Origin: Streptomyces sp. DH5
Lineage (GTDB): Bacteria > Actinomycetota > Actinomycetes > Streptomycetales > Streptomycetaceae
Assembly: GCF_020873915.1 (NCBI RefSeq)
Contig: NZ_JAHWGP010000008.1
Location: 62,001-126,000, forward strand
Direction of reading: 5' to 3'
DNA length: 64,000 nt
In this document: positions 25,286 through 31,806 of the stretch, in pieces
Layout: the number at the start of each line of letters is the position of its first letter
Numbering within the stretch: the first letter of the stretch is position 1
Notes under the pieces: model-generated
Database searches by the model: none
What the model saw: only the letters and a program-made list of their open reading frames with translations
Told to the model about the DNA's origin: nothing
Position numbers and translations under genes: made by a program

Positions 25286-26794
25286 GTGACGTCTGAACCC
25301 CCCTCCCTGACGGGAGCATCCCCGACCGGCACGGACGGCTCCCGGCCCGAGCCGCCCCCCGGCTGCCCCGCGCACGGCCTGGGCCCCGGCGGGCTCGCCC
25401 GGCTGCACGAGTCGGAGGACCTGCGGAAGCTGTACGAGGACCTGCGCGCCGAACACGGGCCGGTGGCGCCCGTCCTCCTCCACGACGACGTGCCGATGTG
25501 GGTGGTCCTCGGCCACGCCGAGAGCCGGCAACTGGTGCGCACCCCGGCGCAGTACTGCAAGGACAGCCGCATCTGGTCCCCGCTCCGTGAGGGCCTGGTC
25601 AAGCCCGACCATCCGCTGATGCCGCACATCGCCTGGCAGCCGATGTGCGCGCACGCCGAGGGCGACGAGCACAAGCGGTTGCGCGGTGCCATCGACGCCG
25701 CCGTGGCGGCGACCGACTTCCGCGGCCTGCGCCGCCACGTCAACCGCAGTGTCCAGCGGGTCGTCAACCGGTTCTGCGAGGACGGCGAGGCCGACCTGGT
25801 GAGCCAGTACGCCGAGCACCTGCCGATGGCCGTCATGTGTCACGTCCTCGGCATGCCCGACGAGTACGACGACCGGATCGTCGAGGCCGCCCGCGACATG
25901 CTCAGGGGCACCGAGACCGCCATCGCCAGCAACGCGTACATCATGGGGGCCCTGGAACGCCTCACCGCCCGGCGCCGTGCCGAGCCACTGGGCGACTTCA
26001 CCGGCCGGCTCATCGCCCACCCGGCCGGGCTGACCGACGAGGAGGTCAGCCAGCACCTCAGGGTGGTGCTGATCGCCGCCTACGAGGCCACCGCCAACCT
26101 CCTCGCCAACGTGCTGCGCCAGGTGCTGATCGACCCGCGCTTCCGCTCCCAGCTCAACGGCGGCCAGATGACCGTGCCCCAAGCGGTGGAGCAACTACTG
26201 TGGGACGAACCGCCGTTCAGCACCATCTTCGCTTACTTCGCCAAGCAGGAGACGGAGCTCGGCGGCCGGCACATCCGCAAGGGAGACGGACTGCTGTTCG
26301 CGCCCGCGCCGGCCAACGTCGACCCACGGGTGCGCCCCGACCCGACCGCCGACATGCAGGGCAACCGCTCGCACCTCGCCTTCGGCGGCGGCCCGCACGA
26401 GTGCCCCGGCCAGGACATCGGCCGCACCATCGCCGAAGTCGGCGTCGACGCCCTGCTGATGCGGCTGCCCGATGTGGAGCTCAGCGTCGACGAGGAGGAG
26501 CTGTCCTTCACCGAGTCCATCGCGTCACGCCACCTCGTGGCGCTGCCCGTCCACTTCACGCCCCGGCCGCAGCAGGACGTGACGCAACGGCCCAGCCATG
26601 AGAACGACGCGCCCCCGCAGCGGGACTGGCACATCGGCGGGGCCCGGCCGAGGACGGCGACGGCCGCCGAGCCGGAGCCGGCCACGCCCCGCGTCGCGCC
26701 GCCCGTACCGGTGCCGCCGCCCCCGCCGGGGACCGGACCCACCCCGCCGCGGAACGCGTGGCAGCGCCTGCTGCGCTGGTGGCGCGGCTACTGA
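25286..26794 (+). CDS. rarE: Conservon-associated cytochrome P450 (CYP157-like), RarE/CvnE9
   Basis: A 502-residue cytochrome P450. Heme loop FGGGPHECPG has Cys373 as thiolate ligand. In the I helix, AAYEATAN stands for the usual A-G-x-x-T. The K helix reads E302-Q-L-L305-W, so the normally invariant ExxR motif is missing its Arg; the CYP157 family is known for this. The last 85 residues are an unusual tail: disordered, Pro-rich (VPVPPPPPGTGPTPP), ending in an amphipathic Trp/Arg segment (WQRLLRWWRGY). The GTG at 25286 is weakly preceded by a binding site. It follows rarD by 57 bp, and its 3' end overlaps the convergent pseudouridine synthase gene by 7 bp. Confidence 0.9.
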   Translation: MTSEPPSLTGASPTGTDGSRPEPPPGCPAHGLGPGGLARLHESEDLRKLYEDLRAEHGPVAPVLLHDDVPMWVVLGHAESRQLVRTPAQYCKDSRIWSPLREGLVKPDHPLMPHIAWQPMCAHAEGDEHKRLRGAIDAAVAATDFRGLRRHVNRSVQRVVNRFCEDGEADLVSQYAEHLPMAVMCHVLGMPDEYDDRIVEAARDMLRGTETAIASNAYIMGALERLTARRRAEPLGDFTGRLIAHPAGLTDEEVSQHLRVVLIAAYEATANLLANVLRQVLIDPRFRSQLNGGQMTVPQAVEQLLWDEPPFSTIFAYFAKQETELGGRHIRKGDGLLFAPAPANVDPRVRPDPTADMQGNRSHLAFGGGPHECPGQDIGRTIAEVGVDALLMRLPDVELSVDEEELSFTESIASRHLVALPVHFTPRPQQDVTQRPSHENDAPPQRDWHIGGARPRTATAAEPEPATPRVAPPVPVPPPPPGTGPTPPRNAWQRLLRWWRGY

Positions 26795-27738
26795 CCGGCC
26801 GCCCACTTTGCTGGTGAGGTCCAGGCGGTGAGGCTCCGGCCGCTGGTGAACCGGTGCTCCAGGCCCGTGACCGGGTCGGTGAACTCCAGTGAACGCGCGA
26901 GGAGTTGCAGCGGTCGCCGGAAGTCACCGGCCGGGACCGGGCCGGTCACCACGGGGTACAGCGGATCGCCGAGGATCGGCACCCCGAGAGCGTTCATGTG
27001 GACGCGCAGCTGGTGGGTCTGCCCGGTGCGGGGCACCAGCCGGTACCGGCCAAGGCCGCCGGGGCGGTGGGCGGTGAGCTCGACGCGGGTCACCGCGTTC
27101 GGTTCGCCCGCGACCTCCTCGGCGGTGAGCACCCCGCGTTCCTTCACGATCCTGCTGCGCACGGTCCGGGGCAGTTCCAGTGCCGGGTCGTACGGGGCGA
27201 CGGCCTCGTACTCCTTGTGCACACGCCGGTCGCGGAACAGCGTCTGGTAGGCGCCGCGTTCCGCGGGCCGCACCGTGAACAGCACCAGGCCCGCGGTGAG
27301 CCGGTCGAGGCGGTGCGCGGCGCCCAGCTCCGGGACGCCCAGCTCACGGCGGAGCCGGGCGAGCGCGGTCTGGGCGACATGGCTGCCGCGCGGGGTGGTG
27401 GCCAGGAAGTGGGGCTTGTCGGCGACGACGATGTGCTCGTCCCGGTGGACGACCTCCAGCGGGAACGGCACCGACGCCTCGTCGGGCAGCTCCCGGTGGA
27501 ACCAGAGGAACATCCCGGGCACGTACGGTGCCCCGGCCGGTACGGGACGCCCGTCCGCCCCGACGATCAGCCCCGCGGCGAACATCCCGTCGACCACGCC
27601 GGGACCGGCCGTCAGCCGCTGCACCAGATGCTCCCGCACGGTGGCCCACCGCTCCCCGGCGGGCAGCCGCACCCGCACGGGGTCCACCCCGTCACGCTGC
27701 GGCAACGGAGAGGGCGGCACCGACCGTCTGCGTCTCAC
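26788..27738 (-). CDS. RluA-family RNA pseudouridine synthase
   Basis: A 316-residue enzyme that isomerises uridine to pseudouridine in rRNA or tRNA. The catalytic aspartate is in HRLDRLTAGLVLF and a supporting motif is GRTGQTHQLRVHM-like (PRTGQTHQLRVHMNALG). The N-terminal part before EVVHRDEHIVVADKPH is family-specific. The GTG at 27738 gives MRRRRSVPPSPLPQRDG, the common Streptomyces N-terminus; the frame is open to 27801 but that stretch is the repeat-bearing gap. The target site is unknown. Confidence 0.88.
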   Translation of the reverse strand: MRRRRSVPPSPLPQRDGVDPVRVRLPAGERWATVREHLVQRLTAGPGVVDGMFAAGLIVGADGRPVPAGAPYVPGMFLWFHRELPDEASVPFPLEVVHRDEHIVVADKPHFLATTPRGSHVAQTALARLRRELGVPELGAAHRLDRLTAGLVLFTVRPAERGAYQTLFRDRRVHKEYEAVAPYDPALELPRTVRSRIVKERGVLTAEEVAGEPNAVTRVELTAHRPGGLGRYRLVPRTGQTHQLRVHMNALGVPILGDPLYPVVTGPVPAGDFRRPLQLLARSLEFTDPVTGLEHRFTSGRSLTAWTSPAKWAAGQ

Positions 27739-28243
27739 ACCGGCCAAGCCTACGGCCACCCGGCGGCCACTTAGCCGCAGCCCGGGCACGGCCGCGGTCA
27801 CCGGGCCGCAGCCCGGGCACGGCCGCGGTCACCGGGCCGGGGCGCCGCTGCTGCCTGTACCCGTACAGCGGCGAACCGTCCACTGGGGCCCGGGGAGAGG
27901 ATCCGGATCCGGCGCGGACGGCCGGCGTGCCAGCGGTGCCTCGGTAGTGAGGCCCGTGGGCGTGCGGACCCGTGCGCCGGTGAGCCCGGCCTGCGCCGGC
28001 GGCGGGTTTCGGTGCGCCTGGCTGTCGGAGCGGTGCCCGGCGGGCCTCGGCCCGCTACCCGAGCGCTGGTCTTCCGCCGGGCGGGGTCGGGGGCAGCGCC
28101 CGTACGGCCGGACCCTCGACGGGCCCGGCCGCGGCGGCCGTGCCGGGGGCCCGCGGGGGCGGTCCGACGCCCGGACACGGTCCCCGGCCCGAGGCCGGGC
28201 CCTCGAAGGCCCGGGTCCGCCAGTGCACGGGCCCACCCGTCAC
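27739..28243. repeat. 505-bp gap with a 31-bp tandem repeat
   Basis: No plausible gene. At 27774-27839 a 31-bp unit (gccgcagcccgggcacg then gccgcggtcaccgg) is repeated 2.1 times without mismatch, just upstream of the pseudouridine synthase start. At 28183-28199 there is a 7-bp hairpin (cccggcc/ggccggg) that could end the small gene at 28244. The remainder is G/C-rich and otherwise featureless. Confidence 0.6.
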
Positions 28244-28522
28244 TCAGCCGCCCGGCTCCTCGGGGCGTACCGCCCGGGTCAGTTCCGCCTCGACCTCCAG
28301 GAGCGGCCGGCCCTCGGCGCGGGCGTAGTCGGTCACCGCGACGCGGACGTCGCGGGCGAGGTCGCGCCACGCCCGCCAGGCCGTCTCCCACGTCGCGCGC
28401 TGGTGTGCGCTCCAGTGGGCGCGAGTGCGCGGGTCGTAGGCCTCCTGCAGTTGCCGTACCCGGTTGTGTGCCTCGTCCGCCGCGCGCTGCTTGGCCACGA
28501 GTTCGTCGAAGGTGTGTGCCAC
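28244..28522 (-). CDS. Hypothetical small helical protein
   Basis: A 92-residue protein, largely alpha-helical and rich in Ala, Arg and Trp (DELVAKQRAADEAHNRVRQL, HWSAHQRATWETAWRAWRDLA). I do not recognise a family. The GTG at 28522 with aggatcc upstream is preferred over the further-upstream start because the codons before it look non-coding. It lies 91 bp downstream of the siderophore-interacting protein and may be on its transcript, hence possibly iron-controlled. Confidence 0.6.
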   Translation of the reverse strand: MAHTFDELVAKQRAADEAHNRVRQLQEAYDPRTRAHWSAHQRATWETAWRAWRDLARDVRVAVTDYARAEGRPLLEVEAELTRAVRPEEPGG

Positions 28523-28613
28523 GCGCCCGGATCCTGGGCCAGCGGCCCGCGCCCGCCCGGTCGCCACGCCGCCCGGACCCGGGCGGCGTGCCGCGGTTCA
28601 CCCGGCCGGAGGG

Positions 28614-29459
28614 TCAGGCGGAGGCCCGGGCGCCTTCCTGCTCCGCCTCTATACGTGCGTTCCAGTCCCGCTTGGAGGCCTGCCAGCCGTCCTCGTTGTG
28701 ACCGAGCCGCCAGTACCCGGAGATCGAGAGGTCCTCGCGCGCGATCCCCCGTTCCACCCGCAGCAGCCCGCGCAGCTCCTTCACGAAGTGCGCCTCACCG
28801 TGCACGAAGGCGTGCACCCGGCCCTCGGGGAAGTCGAGGCCGCGCACCGCCTCCACCAGAGCCTCGCCGACCCGGCGGCCGCCGCGGTGCAGCCACCGCA
28901 CCTCCACCTCGGAGTCGATCTTCTGCTCCTCCTCCGGGCCGGAGACCTCCACGAAGGCGTAGGCCCTGGCCCCGCGCGGCAGCGACTCCAGGGAACGGGC
29001 GATCGCGGGCAGCGCGCTCTCGTCACCGGCGAGAAGGTGCCAGTCGGCGGCCGGATCCGGGGCGTAGGCCCCGCCCGGACCGAGGAACCGTACGAGCTCG
29101 CCCGGCCGGACGGCCGTCGCCCAGGGTCCGGCCAGTCCCGAGTCCCCGTGCACGACGAAGTCCAGGGTGATCTCCCGGTGCTCGGCGTCCCACTGCCGCA
29201 CGGTGTAGGTGCGGGTCACCGGCCACTGGTCGCGCGGGTACTCCTCGCGGATGCGCTCGAGGTCGAAGGGCTCCGGGTAGGTCACCCCCGCGGGCGGGAA
29301 GAGCAGCTTGACGTAGTGGTCGGTGCAGGTGTCCGCCGCGAGGCCGGCGAGGCCCTCACCGCCGAGCACCACGCGCTGCATGTGCGGGGTCAGCCGCTCG
29401 GTGCGGATCACCTCGGCGGTGTGCGGGGTGCGCGCCGCGCGTACCGGTCGCTCTGCCAT
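28614..29459 (-). CDS. Siderophore-interacting protein (FAD-dependent ferric-siderophore reductase)
   Basis: A 281-residue cytoplasmic flavoprotein of the SIP/ViuB family that reduces ferric siderophores to release iron. N-terminal FAD-binding barrel with the R-T-Y-T-V-R motif (near residue 84). The NAD(P)-binding half follows (HLLAGDESALPAIARSLESLP), and the typical C-terminal signature is ISGYWRLGHNEDGW. The ATG at 29459 has ggaggcacctc upstream; an ATG 21 nt further is less likely. An iron box lies 19 bp upstream of the start, so expression is probably repressed by an iron-loaded DmdR/IdeR-type regulator. Confidence 0.93.
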   Translation of the reverse strand: MAERPVRAARTPHTAEVIRTERLTPHMQRVVLGGEGLAGLAADTCTDHYVKLLFPPAGVTYPEPFDLERIREEYPRDQWPVTRTYTVRQWDAEHREITLDFVVHGDSGLAGPWATAVRPGELVRFLGPGGAYAPDPAADWHLLAGDESALPAIARSLESLPRGARAYAFVEVSGPEEEQKIDSEVEVRWLHRGGRRVGEALVEAVRGLDFPEGRVHAFVHGEAHFVKELRGLLRVERGIAREDLSISGYWRLGHNEDGWQASKRDWNARIEAEQEGARASA

Positions 29460-29477
29460 GAGGTGCCTCCCAGCTTT

Positions 29478-29496
29478 CACGGTTAGGGTTACCTAA
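29478..29496 (-). promoter_or_regulatory. Iron box (DmdR/IdeR-type operator)
   Basis: On the minus strand the 19-mer TTAGGTAACCCTAACCGTG matches the iron-box consensus TTAGGTTAGGCTAACCTAA at both half-sites TTAGGT and CTAACC (13 of 19 positions overall). It lies between the gene start at 29459 and upstream sequence, where repressor binding would block transcription. Confidence 0.72.
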
Positions 29497-29553
29497 GTTA
29501 GCACCTTGATCCGGTCGATGGGCCGTCTCGCGGCGTCGGTCGCCCCGCGCACC

Positions 29554-30483
29554 TCAGGACGACAGCGTCGCCAGCAGCCGCTCCAGCGAGCCGCCCAGCC
29601 CCCAGCGGGCGGCCAGCGACTCCACCCCGGCCGGGTCGCGCGGCGTGCGCGGCAGCGTCGTGTCGACGTCCGGCAGCGGGACGTCGTCCGCGACCCGGAC
29701 GACCTTCGGAGCGACCGCGAGGTACGGCCGTGCCGCGTCGAGGCGTCCCCGCTGCGTCGGTGTGAGCCTGGCCTGCGGGTCGTCCACGGCCGCCAGGATC
29801 CCGGCCAGGTCGCCGAACTGGGCCAGCAGCCTGGCCGCCGTCTTCTCCCCGACGCCCGGCACGCCCGGCAGTCCGTCGCTCGGATCACCGCGCAGCAGCG
29901 CCAGGTCCGCGTACCCCTTGCCGTCCACCCCATACTTCTCGCGCAGCGTCGCCTCGTCGGTGACCTGGAGGGTGCCCACGCCCTTCAGCGGGTACAGCAC
30001 CCGCACCCCGCGCGCGTCGTCCACCAGCTGGTACAGATCACGGTCGCCGGTGACGATGTCGACCGGTCCGCCGGCCCGGGCCGTGAACGTGCCGATCACG
30101 TCGTCCGCCTCGTATCCCGCGACGCCCACCCGCGCGATGCCGACCGCGTCGAGCACCGTCTCGATGACCGGTACCTGCGGCGACAGCGTGTCGGGCACCT
30201 CTTCCTCGTCCGGGCCCTGTGCGCGCTCCTCGGCGACCCGGTGCGCCTTGTAGGAGGGGATCAGCTCCACCCGCCACTGCGGACGCCAGTCGGCGTCCAT
30301 GCAGGCCACCAGGTGGTCCGGATGGTGGTCCTTCACCAGGCGGTCGATGAAGTCGAGCAGCCCGCGCACGGCGTTCACCGGCGAGCCGTCCGGGGCGCGG
30401 ACGGACTCCGGGACGCCGAAGAAGGCACGGAAGTACAGGGAAGCGGTGTCGAGGAGCATCAGTCGTCCGGTCACGTCCCGCAT
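29554..30483 (-). CDS. 5'-3' exonuclease (PolI 5'-nuclease domain, stand-alone)
   Basis: A 309-residue flap/5'-nuclease like the N-terminal domain of DNA polymerase I, here without a polymerase. Metal-binding acidic motifs are MLLDTASLYFRAFFG, CMDADWRP, GYEADDVIGTF and TGDRDLYQLVDD, and the helix-three-turn-helix is RGDPSDGLPGVPGVGEKTA. It probably removes RNA primers or flaps in replication and repair. The start is uncertain: tandem ATG codons at 30486/30483 or a GTG at 30474 are all in frame. Confidence 0.92.
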   Translation of the reverse strand: MRDVTGRLMLLDTASLYFRAFFGVPESVRAPDGSPVNAVRGLLDFIDRLVKDHHPDHLVACMDADWRPQWRVELIPSYKAHRVAEERAQGPDEEEVPDTLSPQVPVIETVLDAVGIARVGVAGYEADDVIGTFTARAGGPVDIVTGDRDLYQLVDDARGVRVLYPLKGVGTLQVTDEATLREKYGVDGKGYADLALLRGDPSDGLPGVPGVGEKTAARLLAQFGDLAGILAAVDDPQARLTPTQRGRLDAARPYLAVAPKVVRVADDVPLPDVDTTLPRTPRDPAGVESLAARWGLGGSLERLLATLSS

Positions 30484-30535
30484 CATGCCGCACGGCACCG
30501 ACACCGTCCGGCAGGAAGCGTGCTGTCGCGTATCG

Positions 30536-30549
30536 CGCAACGAGTTGCG
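30536..30549. promoter_or_regulatory. Palindrome in the exonuclease/betaine-transporter divergent region
   Basis: CGCAAC-GA-GTTGCG is a perfect 6-bp inverted repeat between divergent genes (30483 minus, 30715 plus). It could be an operator for one or both; the cognate regulator is unknown. Confidence 0.35.
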
Positions 30550-30714
30550 TTCTGCGCTCTGTGTGTGAGGCGGCGCACGAAAGTGTTTGTCCTGGACCAA
30601 AGCGGGGAGGTGCGGGCCCGGAGCGATGCCGGTTACAGATTCAACTGTTGTGGGCCGCATGAGCCGCCCGCCGGACATCGCTCCTGTCCTTTGCCGTCGA
30701 GACAAGAGGTACGC

Positions 30715-31806
30715 GTGTCATCCAGGCTTGAGGCCGAGCATCTGTACAAGGTGTTCGGCAGACGACCGGACCAGGCGGTCGAACGACTGCGCCAGAAGAA
30801 GGCCGACCGGGAGGAACTGCGCGCCGACGGCGTCACCGCGGCCGTCATCGACGCCTCGTTCACGGTGGAGCCGGGCGAGATCTTCGTCGTCATGGGCTTG
30901 TCCGGCTCGGGCAAGTCCACCCTGCTGCGCATGCTCAACGGTCTGCTGGAGCCGACCGCCGGGCACGTCCGCTTCGACGGCCAGGACCTGACCGCTCTGT
31001 CCGACCGGGAACTGCGCCAGGTCCGCTCCAGGAAGATCAGCATGGTCTTCCAGCACTTCGCGCTGTTCCCGCACCGCAGTGTCCGCGACAACGCTGCCTA
31101 CGGTCTTGAAGTGCAGGGCGTGCCCCGCGCCGAGCGCGAACGCCGCGCCGACGAGGCGCTCGCCCTGTGTGGCCTGGCCGGCTGGGAGAAGTCGTGGCCC
31201 GACGAGCTGTCCGGCGGCATGCAGCAGCGCGTGGGCCTGGCCCGCGCCCTCGCCACCGACGCCGACCTGCTGCTGATGGACGAGTCCTTCAGCGCCCTCG
31301 ACCCGCTGATCCGCCGCGACATGCAGGACCAGCTGATCGAACTGCAGAAGAAGCTGAAGAAGACGATCGTCTTCATCACCCACGACCTCAACGAGGCCAT
31401 GCGTCTGGGCGACCGGATCGCGGTGATGCGTGACGGCCGCATCGTGCAGACCGGTACCGCACAGGACATCCTGATCCGCCCCGCCAACGACTACGTCGCC
31501 TCCTTCACGCAGGACGTCGACCGCTCCCGCGTGCTCACCGCCGGGGCCGTGATGGAGCGTGAGGTGCGGGGCGACGAGGCCGACTGCGGCTGCGAGACCG
31601 CCACGCCCGACACACCGTTCACCGACCTGTGCGCGATCAGCGCGCGTGTCCCCCACCCCGTGGCGGTCCTCGACCGGGAGGACGCGCTCGTCGGCGTCGT
31701 GCCCCGGCAGCGCCTCGTCGGATTCCTCGGCGACGAGGAGTCCGACCCGGGGGTCTGCGACACCCCGCGGGACAAGGGCGGCGAGAAGGTGATGGCCCGT
31801 GCCTAG
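30715..31806 (+). CDS. Glycine betaine/proline ABC transporter ATPase (OpuAA/ProV type)
   Basis: A 363-residue ATPase energising osmoprotectant uptake. Walker A GLSGSGKS (about residue 63), Q loop VFQHFALFPH, signature LSGGMQQRVGLARALA, Walker B LLLMDESFSALDP and the H loop FITHDLNEAM. N-terminal KADREELRADGVTAAV is characteristic of this branch. The C-terminal part keeps only a reduced CBS-like region (VPHPVAVLDREDALVGVVPRQRL) instead of two full CBS domains. The GTG at 30715 follows agaggtac. It overlaps the permease-binding-protein gene by 8 bp. Confidence 0.93.
   Translation: MSSRLEAEHLYKVFGRRPDQAVERLRQKKADREELRADGVTAAVIDASFTVEPGEIFVVMGLSGSGKSTLLRMLNGLLEPTAGHVRFDGQDLTALSDRELRQVRSRKISMVFQHFALFPHRSVRDNAAYGLEVQGVPRAERERRADEALALCGLAGWEKSWPDELSGGMQQRVGLARALATDADLLLMDESFSALDPLIRRDMQDQLIELQKKLKKTIVFITHDLNEAMRLGDRIAVMRDGRIVQTGTAQDILIRPANDYVASFTQDVDRSRVLTAGAVMEREVRGDEADCGCETATPDTPFTDLCAISARVPHPVAVLDREDALVGVVPRQRLVGFLGDEESDPGVCDTPRDKGGEKVMARA

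Noticed and set aside
27804-28238. Several frames in the gap at 27.8-28.2 kb
   Set aside because: They are G/C-rich, low-complexity and overlap tandem repeats; none has a ribosome binding site or a family match.
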